The notes under the pieces are model-generated. The model had not been told where the DNA came from, searched no databases, and saw nothing but the letters and a program-made list of their open reading frames with translations. A DNA stretch of 64,000 bases, from the NCBI RefSeq assembly GCF_947179165.1, contig NC_077245.1:23163740-23227739 (forward strand), written 5' to 3'. Origin of the DNA: Solanum dulcamara. Taxonomy: Eukaryota; Streptophyta; Magnoliopsida; Solanales; Solanaceae. The position numbers and the translations under genes were made by a program. This document shows, piece by piece, positions 35,901 through 47,607 of the stretch. Numbering within the stretch: the first letter of the stretch is position 1; every line of letters begins with the position of its first letter.

Positions 35901-36270
35901 TCATCCAACTTTGATGAGACCTCCTTAATTTTGAAGGGCTTCAACAAGAGTATAAATAGTTATTAAATATTGTTAATAGAGTAATCAGGTAGCCTCGGGT
36001 CTTGTCCCAATAAATTTTCCATAGTACGCTACAAGATTCATAGACAAATCAGTTGAGTTCAGTCTAAGTTGTTTTACAAACATAGGCATATTATACATGT
36101 TTCAAACTTTTATGTATAAAGTATTGAGTTTATTTTCTAAGTTATTGCATCACATGCTCATCTTTTAAAATCGTCCGCACTAATCAGTATTTAGTCTTAA
36201 AGTATGTCAGGCCAAGGGTTCACTTAGGCTAGCAATGATTCCGAGTACCAGCCACATCCAGGGTGTAGGC
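32907..36270 (+). repeat. 3' LTR of noncoding element 1
   Basis: Starts TGTTATAACACCTC after the internal end ATCTCAAGAAGGATA (probable polypurine tract). Collinear with the 5' LTR except for the MITE at 34010-34916. The end is decayed (GGCTCGGGCATAA); the target duplication expected there (GGCTT at 24853) is no longer intact. Confidence 0.82.
34010..34916. mobile_element. Mutator-type MITE with about 85-bp inverted repeats
   Basis: The left end GGCGGAACTCATTGGTGGCC and the reverse complement of the right end (GGCAGAACCTATAAATGACC) align for about 85 bases, through CACTTAGACAC and CTTTGTTxATTTTAGxxACCTCAAG. It is flanked by TTTTATAAA and TTTTAAAAA, a nine-base target duplication with one change, as expected for Mutator-like elements. 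The corresponding site in the 5' LTR (about 25960) is empty. 907 bp; no transposase. Confidence 0.85.
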
Positions 36271-36490
36271 TCGGGCATAACGTTAGCAGTGTCAAGTTGC
36301 TCCTCCCATACTTTGGCCGTATTGTAAGCTCTCAAACATTTTCCTTCTAACCGATTGATAGTGAACGTAGAATTTGAGGTTGTTGTCTTGTAGCTAGCTC
36401 AAATGGTGTATGTCCTATGAATTTTGTCCATTGCAAGTAATTTGAAAATTGGGCTATGTCTAATAGTTTTTTTCAATTCTTATTATGTGC
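36271..36490 (-). pseudogene. Chromovirus integrase C-terminal fragment
   Basis: The minus strand reads, with frameshifts, SPIFKLLAMDKIHRTYTI, ASYKTTT, then LEGKCLRAYNTAKVWEEQLD and TAN. It corresponds to the segment FSYNLQWxESTGRTPFELATGQQP...AKGWEEQLDTA of chromoviral integrases. It is followed on the element by 24857-24553. Upstream the pol sequence ends at about 36490, where LTR sequence begins, so an internal deletion removed the rest. Confidence 0.78.
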
Positions 36491-36499
36491 GCTCACATA

Positions 36500-36981
36500 A
36501 TCCTCAAGTAGCACATTAATAAGAGAGCTTTTCTTGGCTCACGTTCTTGCACCATTTTCCCATGATATTGTTATACCAAGTCGACTAAGGAACTAAAAGT
36601 CTCTAAGAGAATGGTAGAAATAACGCAAAGGACTTTTTAGGAAGAATTGTGTTGTAGAGAACTTTGATTGAATTTTGCTTGATGATTTTACAAATGAATA
36701 CACCTCTATTTATATTACTCATCTAGGATTTAATAGGTAAATAATAATTGTTATACAAGTTCCTATATATTTATAAATTAGTCCCTTTTCTAGGATTCTT
36801 TATATGTTTATAATATTCCAATGCCTTTCAAGAATTCCTCCAAGATATTCCATGAAAATGTAAATTCTTTGGAAGAGACTCTCCATGGATCTATATGTTA
36901 GCATACTTCTTAGGTAAGTCTTTCATGTGGATAATTTTATGCCATGTGGTGCGTAACATGATGTCATGGTGGGCCATCACA
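36500..36981 (-). repeat. Chromovirus 5' LTR remnant
   Basis: Aligns with the 3' LTR at 8803-9090 plus 10167-10389 in the same orientation. Its outer end (minus-strand TGTGATGGCC) abuts the target duplication TTCAT at 36982-36986. The inner end and the primer site were lost with the internal deletion. Confidence 0.7.
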
Positions 36982-36986
36982 TTCAT

Positions 36987-37320
36987 GCTTATACAATTTT
37001 TTCATTTTCTGTGCATTCTTCCTTTAGATAATTTCAAATTTGTTTGCTAATTTGAGAGACATAACTTTTGTGAAAATTATTGCACACACACTAGCAAGTA
37101 AAGATGATTTCCCTTTGATTTTCTTTTTCTTTTATATTTTGATCTAGGTCACTGTGAAATTATTAGGCAGCATAAGAACATCATAACCCTCTTCCACGGT
37201 CTCTCAGAGATATAAGGCGTCAAGATAGGTCTCCATTTTTACTGCCCAAAGTTGGTAATTCTCATCATCAGAGACAAGAAGAGCTATTTAAAAAACATAT
37301 TTTCAAAATTCATCTCACTT
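36987..37320 (-). pseudogene. Copia gag, N-terminal piece of the split host gene
   Basis: The minus strand reads SDDENYQLWAVKMETYLDAL, a stop in place of tryptophan, then ETVEEGYDVLML. This is the conserved N-terminal segment of copia gag (YQLWAVxMExYLEAxDLWEAVE). Further on it reaches ENEK and the target site, after which the gene continues at 8802. It is the oldest layer of the nest. Confidence 0.78.
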
Positions 37321-37339
37321 ATAGTTCCCTCGAGAAAAT

Positions 37340-37353
37340 GACTTTGATATCAA
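37340..37353 (-). promoter_or_regulatory. Primer-binding site of the host copia element
   Basis: The minus strand reads TTGATATCAAAGTC, two transitions away from TTGGTATCAGAG. It sits just upstream of the gag N-terminus and downstream of LTR-like DNA, as expected. Confidence 0.55.
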
Positions 37354-37359
37354 ATTGAT

Positions 37360-39274
37360 ATTTTTTTTTACAAAAATTAGGAATATGATAGAGAAAATAC
37401 CGCTATATAGTCAAAAAAAAATTATTTTATTGATAGAAAATATATAAGATCCCCTCTAAATTACACCATTTTTTAAAGTAGACACCTAAAGTTTGAGAGG
37501 ATCCTATCACCCCCACGAAATAATTTTCAACTACAATAAATACACCCTTTTAGCTTATTTTTAGAGCATGTATAATCTCACGTTTGAGGGGCATGTAATT
37601 GAGTACATAAAAATTCATCTCCAAATCAGTGTTTAGTGCCACATGCCATTATCAATTTAAAATCTCACTTCTTTATTAAATAGATTCACTTTTTATCTTT
37701 TCCAAAATCTCCATTAATGGACATTGGAGAGCTTCCATCTACAATCAAAAATATTTCTCTCTACACTCAACAAAATCAGATTCAAATAGTGTTTGATTCA
37801 GTATGTTTTTCCTCCTAATTTTTTTAATGGTGATATCATCCAAGCAAACGAACCCAATTACACTCTGAATATCCATTGATGAAGCAACAAGCTATAAAAT
37901 TAATTATGTGTTTTCGTGATGATTATTATTTGACTTTTGAGAGAAGAGGCCATCCGACTACAACCGTCCCATGAAATTTTTGACGAGAATAGATGGAAAC
38001 TTATAAAAAAAAAATTGATGATCATTATAGGGGCTATAAAGGTGGTGGTTTCATTGGAGGAACTTTTGCAGAGGTTGAGGTGAAGAACAAGGGGAGAAAA
38101 GAAAAGAAAGAAAAAGAATATAGAAAAAAAATTAAAAATTAATATTACACATGATAAATGACGATTGATGCGTAGTTAACACATATTTTCTTAGAATTGG
38201 AAATGACCAAATAGAAGGTATATATGCTACTTTAAAAATGATTTTGCGGGGTAATAGAAATTCCATAAATTTTAGGTGTCTACTTAAAAATAGGGTACAA
38301 CTTAATGAGAAACTATATGTATTTTATGTTTTGTTAATAACTCGGACACATACATTTATAACTTTAGTTTCGAACTAAAACATAAAAATATAAGCTACCA
38401 ACTTATATGCAACTTCAAATAATAAAGAAAGATAATTTTTTTTGGATAAATAATATATATTATTATTAAAAGAGCCATGTTAATACAAAAAAAAGGCAAG
38501 ATCTGAACAACCTTAACCTTACAACTCATAGCATCCAACAAACTTCTACACTCAACTAACAATGGATAGTGATCTAGACAACTCAAGCACTAGCTAGTTT
38601 TGTTTTCTTGCTTTCTCTAATGTGGATTTTCTAGTCATAATAGTTCGTGTTGGTGAAATTACAAGATTACAAATTATAATTGAAAAATAAAATGAAGAAA
38701 ATAAATTCTCTTTTTGGTTGAGGCACGGATATCTCGTTCTCTTTAAGGAGATTCAAGCCCACTGCAGCAAATCTTTTCACCGGTCGAGCAGTAGTCCTCT
38801 TAACTTGTCCTCTCCAGGATACAACAGCCTTATAAAAAATTGTAACTCAACAAACTCTAGACAAGAGTTGAGTTTAAAGCTCCACAAAAAAGAACACCTC
38901 CCTTCAACTAATAAGAACTCTCTTTCTTTTTTGACAAACTTAATACACTCAATCTTTCTTCTCTTATCTTGCATTTCAAAACAAAGAAGATCTCTCTATT
39001 TATAGGAGAGAATCATACAAAGATGAAAAAATAATGGAATGTCATCATTATCATCATTTAGTGCACCATTATGATTTAGTGCACCACTTATTAGTGATAA
39101 TTAGATTAAAAATACATAATGAAATCCATAATCTTGCACTAACTAAAGATGATAATGAAAGACATTTTTATGCACTAATGAAAAATATAATAAAGATGAC
39201 ATTAAATATCATCAATGGACAATTGCTAAAATTATAATTTAATAAAATTGTTAAAATGCCCACACTAACTAACA
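37360..39274 (-). repeat. Copia LTR sequence interrupted by a MITE
   Basis: On the minus strand it begins TGTTAGTTAGTGTGGG at 39274, has a TATA box at 38997-39004 (CTATAAATAGAGAG), and then runs AG- and T-rich R-U5-like sequence towards the primer site at 37353. Without the MITE the LTR would be about 1.05 kb. The inner end is not sharply defined, and no second LTR of this element is in the window. Confidence 0.5.
37448..38313. mobile_element. MITE with long diverged inverted repeats
   Basis: Left arm holds TAAAGTAGACACCTAAAGTTT and a CACCCCCACGAAATAA segment. The reverse complement of the right arm holds TAAGTAGACACCTAAAATTT and ATTACCCCGCAAAATCA. The arms align for roughly 100 bases. The interior is AT-rich without transposase. 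A target duplication is not clear. Same style as the MITE at 34010-34916. Confidence 0.65.
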
Positions 39275-39524
39275 GTTCGTATAAAAACAACAACCGATCA
39301 TGAAGTATTTTGAACTATTTTATTGTTTCTCTTTTGCCATACTGCATAAACACTTGCTTCTAGAGTCATTTGAAATATTTTCGCTTTTACCTGCTTCCCT
39401 TTAGAATGCAACAATTTTCATGTTATTTTCTCTTTCCAACATAGTACATGCATGTCTATGTATGTGCATCCAGTGTAAGATCATCTTTCATAATGGGAAA
39501 AGAGATAAATTCTCTTCCGAAATT

Positions 39525-39690
39525 GTACCGAAAAGTCAGTTACATATTTAAACTATCATGGCGATCTATTAGACACCTAAACTACCTAAAAGTGAAATTA
39601 TTAACCCCCTCTGAACGCATAATACCACTCTCATATTATGTGGTGTATTACACTCGATGCCACATCATCGCCACGTCAGAAATTATAATT
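39525..39690. mobile_element. One arm of a related MITE
   Basis: Contains TTAGACACCTAAACTACCTA, a TTAACCCCCTCTGAACG segment and GCCACATCATCGCCACGTCA, resembling the inverted-repeat arms of the neighbouring MITEs. The opposite arm is not found. The sequence runs directly into the minisatellite at 39688. Confidence 0.5.
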
Positions 39691-40106
39691 TTTTATATTT
39701 TTTTTCTTTTTCTTTCTTTATTAATTAACTTTTCTTTTATTAATTATATTTTATACTAATTAACTGCAAATTAATTATTAACTATCCATCTGATTTTTTA
39801 TATTTTTTTCTTTTCTTTTCTTTATTAATTAACTTTTCTTTTATTAACTATATTTTATACTAATTAGCTCCTAATTAATTATTAACCATCCATCCGATTT
39901 TTTATATTTCTTTTCTTTCCTTTTCTTTATTAATTAACTTTTCTTTTATTAACTATATTTTATACTAATTAACTAGTAATTAATTATTAACTACCCACCC
40001 AATTTTTTATATTTTTTTCTTTTCTTTTCTTTATTAATTAACTTTTCTTTTATTAACTATATTTTATACTAATTAACTCCTAATTAATTATTAACCACCC
40101 ATCCGA
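39688..40106. repeat. Minisatellite, 105 bp x 4
   Basis: Four head-to-tail units with starts at 39688, 39793, 39897 and 40002. Each contains ATTTTTTATATTT, a CTTTTCTTTATTAATTAAC segment, and TTAATTATTAACxAxCCA. Copies are highly similar. The array is bounded by a MITE arm on the left and a C-rich stretch (40107-40130) on the right. Confidence 0.92.
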
Positions 40107-40211
40107 CTCCCCCCTCCCAACCCCCCCAATCGTCTACTCTACCAAAATGGGGAGAAAAATTCTTCTTCTTCTTAATGGGTTTTGAAAGAAAAAAAATCAA
40201 GATTCAAAATG

Positions 40212-41101
40212 GGGAGTAAATATAGGAGAGGATTGAACCGTTAAATCAGATATTTCCTTATTTTATTGTCCAGACAATATAAGACTTGATTGATTGTTGG
40301 ATCTATGATTGGTTGATTCATCATTTACCCTGGCAAAGTATTGGACGGTTGTGGCAACAACAATGAGTTTGTTGTATGATCACTGGCTCATAAGTGATTG
40401 TCGGATAAGAGAAACTCTCATATAGGTCTTAATAGTACTATGATTGGATTGGATTGTACATGAGTGGTCTCTATCTAAACCTCACTCTTGCTTTAGACTT
40501 ATGACATCTTGATTGAGTTCCTTACTCTTGATTGAGTTACTTAAGTTGATGTTATTCTACCTTATGCATGTTTTATTCTGCCATATAACATACTCGTACG
40601 TTCCACCTACTGACGTCCATTAAATAATGTAGAGACAGGTTTTAAAGATCATCAACAGGCGCATAGTTGAGGATCTGTTCATACTCAGCTTATTGGTGAG
40701 TCCTCCCCTACATTCGGAGGATACCACTTATGTTATTCTTCCTTAGAGTTTAGTCTTTTCATTCTGATTTGAGGTAGCTATAAACCTGCCATTGGCACCA
40801 TTTAGATAGTAATGATAGAGTTTCATAGACTAGATTGTTGATGTGTTGATTGGATATTGTCTTTTGGCTAGTTTCATTCATACTAGTCTTGTTGATTGGA
40901 TTAGATAGATTGTTGGCCTTTGGTCTTGTTCTGTAAGCTATCTATTTGATTATCATGTTGACTTCTTTTCTTAATGAGCTAACTCTTTCGCCGATAGAGT
41001 GTTAATTGAATGAATGTGTGAGCAGGCTAAGTTGTTCGCTTGGGGACTAGCAATAGTCTCTGAGTGCCGGTCACGCCTAGGGTATCCTCTCGAGCTTGAC
41101 A
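40212..41101 (+). repeat. 5' LTR of noncoding element 2 (3' part only)
   Basis: Collinear with 45315-45672 plus 49303-49824: TTGAACCGTTAA, a GGACTTGATTGATT-type segment, TAGTCTCTGAGT, and the end CGAGCTTGACA. Confidence 0.88.
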
Positions 41102-44100
41102 AAATTGGTATCAGAGCACAGAGCTCAAGAGTCCTAGGATGTTTATGAAGTCGTGTCAAGTAGAGTCTTCCTTATGGGTGTATTTTGCACCATACTTATA
41201 ATTAGGAGGCTATAGGACGTTAGAAATTATTTTACTTTTTTTTATACTCTGAGTTCGTGCGATAGAGTTTAACTCTATAAAAGTTTCTTTCTAATTCGTG
41301 TGTTACTCCAATCCATCCGACTACCACTCATACTTAAGGTGGTTGGAATAGTAAAGCTCAGATTCTTATTAATGAGTTACTTTCAAATAAAGTATTCAGA
41401 GAGTAAAGAAACAGCACCAGGTTCGAGAGGAGCCAATTAGTGTGCTTAAGTCTATTGATTTGAAAGAATGCACTCTTAGTCACTTAGATTGTGCATTGAA
41501 CCAAAACAAGATGTACTCCCATACTGCCTTCCATCAACCCTGCTTCAAATATTATCTTTGAGAGGAAAGTTATGTCCTAAATTGCTTAGTGTTACCATCC
41601 AAGAGAATGTGATATGAGATATTATGAGCTATAATTGGTAGAATTATCCTAGAGCTATAAATATAGAGTTCGAGGAGTAGAAATCAAATAGTAAGAAGGG
41701 TAGTTGATGGAGGCATGTAACCTTAGTTATGTATCTATAAGGTAAGTAATGAGGTCGTGAGTGAAGTCCTTTTTGGTGTTAACTAAAGAGTAGTAAGTAT
41801 TGTCTAACTTTCATGATAAAAGGTAAAGCAAGAGTTGTTAGTTAGAATGAGTTAGAGTACACTCGAATCAAGAGAGGAGTTTTATGTTGAGGTGTCTTTG
41901 TGTTAGTAAAGACTTAGTATAGGTGTTGAACGGAAGGGAGGAGTAGTCATGAGATGATAGATCTAAGGTAGGCTTATGATTTGAAGAGAGAGACCCCATG
42001 TTATTTAGAGAGATATGAATATAATTAGGCAATGAGGTATAATAAATGGGCAAATAGTACTTAGGTTATGAAAGGAGATGATGTGATAAATTGTAATTAG
42101 ACAGATAGTGAGACAAGGATCGATTACTTGTCATGAGGTCTTAGTAGGAGAGTGTTTCTTAATTTCACCTTGTAGTTGTAAGTTGGTATAGTATGCGAGT
42201 AGTATGTGATGTGCATTTTAGTACTAGACCCTAAGATTGAATTTAAGATGAGTGGTGTGAAGAAAGAGGGGATAGTATTATGAGTGTGATAATGCTAGTT
42301 TTAAGATTTGATTTAGTAGGCTTGACATGGCGTATGCAAGAGATTAAGATATTAATGTGCAAGGAGTGTGTTATGAATAGAGGTATATGACCCTTAGATT
42401 AAATAGTGAATTGAGGCTAAGTCATTTGGTAAGAAGAGGCTTAAGACGTGTATCTAAGATAGTATAAAGTTGTATGAGGCTCTAATTATATGAGCTTCTT
42501 TGGGAGACTAGTTAGTATCCTTTAGCTGCTAATCTGGAGAATGCTGGATATGAGTTTTTCTTGTTATTTAGTATCCATAAGAATTGGGTCAAAGGGAGTT
42601 GCATATAGATAATAATGAGTCTCATGTTATAGTTCAAGTTTCCTTCAACTAAGTTAGGAATATACGAACCTAGAAGATGAGTGTTAGCAGGATAAAGAGA
42701 AGAGGTTAGATCATAAGAGTTAGAGAAAATGAATGTGTACGCCAAGAAGAGCAGCAAGTATAGAAGGAAGCCTAAAAGATAGAAGGAGTAGCAGTTTGGT
42801 ATCTTCAGGTATAATATAACCGGAGAGTTTAAGTGTTCTTGTGAATAGTGATACTTTATCATGTGGAGCAGTGTGCTTATAGCTAAGTTTAGAGAATCAG
42901 TCCGCAAGCTAAAAGTAGTGACCCTTAAGCTAAGAGGGAGATGATGAGGTAATGAACCAAAGTAGGTCTTGAGTTTTAAGAAGTGATAAGTTGACCATGA
43001 TGAGACATTAATGTTTTTCCATCTCTTACATTCCTTATACTTCAGTTGAGGTGGTAACCTACACCTGTCTTGCGTATGAGAGTCATACTCGTGGCCCAGA
43101 CCCATGTACTTTATGTTGATTCGTGTTCATGCTCAGTTCCTAAAGTGAGAAGTGGTAACTTCCTTCAGCGATCCCTATCTTATTCGTTGAATCTACGAAT
43201 TTCCAGCCACATGTTATATGGGATATGATATACGCTTTTATGTTTCAGAGTATGCTCAGTTTTATAAACCCATGATAGGCCTTAAAAGGCTAGTGAGACC
43301 ATGTTACGTTATGAATATTCTCAGATCAGATTTATTGAATGAATCATGCTTATGATTTGTCGCTCTAAGCCCTTACAGTGATTCTTTCTTTTCAATATTT
43401 ATAGTGATGTTGATGATAGTAGATGAGTGATGGAAGATGGAAGAGAGTAGGTGTTCCTTATTGTGATAGTTTTGGTGTACTTATTTCATTTAATGCTATA
43501 GACATAGAGGAAGAGAGAGATGGAATCTTATTATGTGAAATATATAGGTAAGAGTATTTGATTCACCTCTTGGTAGAAGTTAATGCAATTGCCGGTGTAG
43601 AGATGCTAAGATTGGCATGAGAATTCTTAAGAGATATTAACTTCAAAGAATCCATAAAGTAGTTAGAATGATAGGCTTGCATGTGTGGTGGTCATTATGT
43701 GAGTGATTGTAGTAGGCTATTGATAATTTCTTTTTGAGGGTTTCAAGTAACTATATTGGGATGGTTATAGAACTAGGCTTGAATGTGGTATTGATGTCAT
43801 GTGGATGATTGTACGATGCATTAGGTGCTTCTTGATTTGGACTCGAGGTTGGTTGAAAGTAATGAAAAAGAGTAGTACTCTTGAGATGAGGTTCTCTATA
43901 GAGGTATAAAACATGAAGCTTGTGATCTAGATTAGCATAATTATATTATGCGTATTACCCTCTGACTTAGCACTAGACTTGAACATAATAAGAACATGCA
44001 ATTAGACTTGGCGTCCTAGGCCTTGGTGAAGGAAGTCATATGTATCCTTGTGGGAGTTATGAGTTGCAGCCGAGAAAGAGTTGATGTTCATTCCAAGTTT

Positions 44101-44241
44101 AAGTGTATGATGAGTATTCTTGAGTCCGAGTAATGATAGGTTGATTATTTGAGTGTATGAGTATCTGCGTTCTTGAATTGCACTCGTGCCTTGTGCAATT
44201 TCCTAGCTTGGTCATCATTCAAGGATGAATGATCTCCCCCA
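41102..44241 (+). other. Noncoding internal domain of element 2
   Basis: 3140 bp with no retrotransposon protein motif. Shares blocks with 27334-32906. The longest frame is on the opposite strand (42512-43105, 197 codons), is not conserved in element 1 and looks fortuitous. The 3' end reads CATTCAAGGATGAATGATCT before the LTR, like element 1. Confidence 0.75.
41106..41117 (+). promoter_or_regulatory. Primer-binding site, noncoding element 2
   Basis: TGGTATCAGAGC four bases after the LTR end, a perfect match to the initiator tRNA-Met complement. Confidence 0.88.
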
Positions 44242-45699
44242 TGTTATATCCTAAAAATTACCAAAATACCCCTAAAGGATAACGCATATGCATAATGTAT
44301 CATCTCTATCCTTTTTGGCCAATCAGAGGTCGAAATATCGATCAAGGAGGAAAATCATGTGGGGAAGTGATCTCAATTGAATTTTAGGCCAACTGAATCA
44401 AAAGATAATTTTTTAAGGCAAAATTACATTTCCAGAAGAATGCACGATAGGTCTGTGTCACAGACCTTCCCCAACATAGTTCATGAGGGGTATTCCGGTC
44501 TTTTTCTCACCCCTCATATACTTAATCCATGACTGATATAGGCTGTTTTCGACCTTATAAGAGTTTCTAAATCTATTTCTTAGACTTTTTACGCATTCAA
44601 GCAAAAGAAACTAGGGCTAAGGAGAGGAGAAAGGGCTAGGGTTCAATGATTTCAAGCCAGAATCTTACTAGTTTGATTGTTTGTCTTCATCCCAGGTATG
44701 TATGACTAAACTAAAACATGGACCTTGTTTTTCCATGTGCCTCTTGATTGTGATAGGCTGATTTATGAATGATTTGAGTTCCCATAATTGTGTTTCTTGA
44801 GAATTTTCTTAAATTTAACATATTTTACATAATATTGCGTAATTGATATTTTTCTACAAACTTGTTTCTTGAACAAATAATTTAAACTACCTATTTCATA
44901 AACTCTAATAGTATTTTAACTAATATTGGATGTATATGCCTAAGGATTGACTCTAGAGAGTTGAACTTATGAATGCATGATTGTGATTGGAATATGAACA
45001 TGATGATAGTTTTGATGAAACTTGATAGTCCTTTATATCTTCATAATTGAACCTGATTGAATGGTGTCAAGTGAATGTTATCATAAATAATTGTCCTAGC
45101 TACGCTTAAATGATTTGGAATGATTTGATAATTGATTAGTTGAAAGGATTGATTGGATAGAACTGATGAACTGATAAAAGTCCATCTGAGATTTGTTGAA
45201 TGGCTTGATTGGATTGATTGTATTATGAGCATTGAGTCTTGGGGGGAGTATAGAACACCGAATTGGGTAAGATCAAGTAATAACTCAAACTCAATAACTA
45301 CGTCGCCAAATGTAGGAGACAATTGAACCGTTAAGTTGGATATTTCCTTATTTTATTATCCTGACAATATAGGACTTGATTGATTATTGGATCCATGATT
45401 GGTGGATTCTTCCTTTATCCTGGAAAAGTATTGGACAGTCGTGGAAACAGCAACAAGCTTGTTGTATGATCACTTGTTCATAAGTGATTGTTTTTTATTA
45501 AAAGAAACTCCCACATAAGTCTTGATAGTACTTTGATTGGATTGGATTGGATTGTACATGAGTGGTCTCTGTCTAAACCTCACTTTTGCTTTAGACTTAT
45601 GACATCTTGATTGGGTTCCTTACTCTTGATTGAGTTACTTGAGTTGATGTTATTATACCTTATGCATGTTTCTGTTACACCCCATACTTTTGTACTTTG

Positions 45700-45850
45700 G
45701 AACGCGTTCTTAAGTCTCTTGAAAGATTCTTAAGTTCTTGGAAGGATCGTAAGCCTCTTAAGTTTCTTAAGATTTCCTAAAGTTTCTTAAAGCTTCTTAA
45801 AGCTTCTTAAGCCTTCTTAATAACTCTTAAGATTCTTAAGAGTTACCATG
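45700..45850. repeat. CTTAAG-rich simple repeat
   Basis: At least ten copies of the palindrome CTTAAG or near forms (TTCTTAAGT, CTTAAAGCTT) spaced 8-15 bases apart, close to the start of the solo LTR. Confidence 0.75.
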
Positions 45851-47607
45851 TGAGCTGGGTAATCTATAACGCTGTCAAATAACTCTAAGGAAAGGAGAAT
45901 GTGATACCTATAGTAGAGAAGATTGAAAATAGAGTTATAAGAATCCAGAAGAAGTTGGAGACCAAATAATGAGTCGTAGGACATGACTTATGTACGTAAG
46001 CTACCAACTTGGAAATCTTACATACTTAAGCTACTGGAGTACATACCAAGCTTACGTAGCAAGGATTACATAGATTCGTAAATTGAGATGAGATTACGAA
46101 CCTACGAGGGGGAAAAGAGAGTGTTACATGGCAGCATGAGAGAGTGCTACGTGATAGCATGAGAGAGTGACATATGGAAGAAGCTGGAGCAAGGGTGGTG
46201 GACCCCCCCCACACACACACACATGCCACGTGGCAGCCTGTGATTGGAGGAAAGGGGTGTATTGGCCCAATGAGGGCTTGACACGTGTCACCGCTTAGGG
46301 GTTGACACGTGTCACCCCCTAAAGTAGCCTATATATGTATGTTTTATGACTTTTAGTCCATCCTTATATTTTAGTTGATCTTTATCAGAAGAAAATTCTA
46401 GAAAGAAGAAGAGAAGAGAAAACTTGAAGCTAGAGAAAGAGAGCCACGGTTTTGGGGAGAAAAAAGTGAGGTCTCCGATTTCGTTTCGTGAATTAATTAT
46501 ATAGGGTATACCAATAGGGTATTAAGTTATTATTAATGTAAATTTATGGTTTCAAGCAGCCCCAAAAGGATATCAAACAACCACAAAGTTTTAGTCGCAC
46601 TGAAGGAACTTCTGAGGCAAGTTTCGATGAGTTTGACGAGTTTCGGGCAAGGTAAGGGCTTCCCTTTCAAATTGGGGCTTATGATGTTTTTATGAGTTAT
46701 ATTATATGTATTAAATAATGTTGTAAGTGGAAAAATTACATAAGGATGCTTGACATTAGAAACAAACTAAATTGAAGTGGTTATAGCTAAATCGAAGTCG
46801 AGTAGTGGGTTATCGTTGTGGGTGCAGCTGGTTGGGTTGCGTGTTGCAGGGCTTTAAAATATTTTAAAAAGGTTGTGGGTACTTCTGGTTGCAGCCACAC
46901 GACCCTCTATTTGGTATGGTTAAAGATTTTGTGAAATAAATATTAAAAACTCTATTTTCGTATCGTAGTTTTGAGCTAGTTGTTTGGAGTTGTATTGTGT
47001 AATATTGAGGTGGTTTACTTGTATATATGCTGCTGGTTGTTGGTGGTGGTATGGTTTTTGGAACTGTGGATGAGTTGAAACCTCGAGAATGTTGAAGTTA
47101 CAGGGGAAATGCTTCCCGATTTTCGGTAGCATCGGAACTAGTAACAAACTAGTTGAGGGTAATAGATAAGGAAATGACTCCTATTACTACTTGGTTGTAG
47201 AGTGGGATATTGGAAAGTGAAAGGCTATTAATCTTAGTATTACTTTCATGTCAAAAAGGTTAAGGAGGTATCAAGGCAAGTCGGATTTCAATTAATCTCG
47301 AAAAAGGTATGTGAAGCTTTCTCTTGGCATGTCTTAGCCTTAAGTGATTAATATACGAAATGTGGGGATAATTCCATTCATATAACCCCAAGTATGAACC
47401 ATAAGTCTTATTCACTTCTCGATGGTAGAATTCCTATACTAGTTGAGTTATTGCCTCTCAAGGCTTCTATACAATGGAGAGTAGTAAGTATGTGACGTTA
47501 TCTCCTTTCTCTTGGCATGTCTTTGGCATGAGTAAATAAAGCTATCCTTCTTTCCTCTTGGTATGTTTTTGATATAATTATGATGCTATTATGCTATAAT
47601 TATTCAC

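Larger units (their letters stand above)
24858..36270 (+). mobile_element. Long-LTR element without coding capacity (LARD-like), element 1
   Basis: 5' LTR (24858-27333), tRNA-Met-type primer site, internal domain (27334-32906) and 3' LTR (32907-about 36270). After removing the nested solo LTR the internal domain is about 3.8 kb. It contains no gag, protease, RT, RNase H or integrase motif on either strand. It resembles the internal domain of element 2 (41102-44241). Large retrotransposon derivatives (LARDs) have this design and depend on proteins from other elements. It was inserted in chromovirus integrase: the minus-strand codons before it (DTAN) and after it (KPYLV) rejoin to a known segment. 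Confidence 0.8.
8803..36981 (-). mobile_element. Deleted Ty3/gypsy chromovirus carrying nested insertions
   Basis: On the minus strand the pieces appear in element order: 5' LTR remnant (36500-36981), integrase C-terminal end (36271-36490), post-integrase region (24553-24857), chromodomain (10396-10583) and 3' LTR (10389 down to 8803). They are separated by a noncoding long-LTR element (24858-about 36270), a composite gypsy element (10584-24547) and a LINE (9091-10166). TTCAT flanks the whole unit at 8798-8802 and 36982-36986. Gag, protease, RT, RNase H and most of integrase are deleted between the 5' LTR and 36490. The element's own remaining length is only about 1.7 kb. Confidence 0.8.

Noticed and set aside
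38718..39005. 95-codon plus-strand frame, serine/leucine-rich
   Set aside because: It falls in sequence that reads as the R-U5 part of a copia LTR on the other strand, with the TATA box at 38997-39004.
42512..43105. 197-codon minus-strand open frame with hydrophobic stretches
   Set aside because: It lies antisense in the noncoding domain of element 2, matches no family I know, and the aligned region of element 1 (about 29150-29600) does not keep it open. Probably chance.
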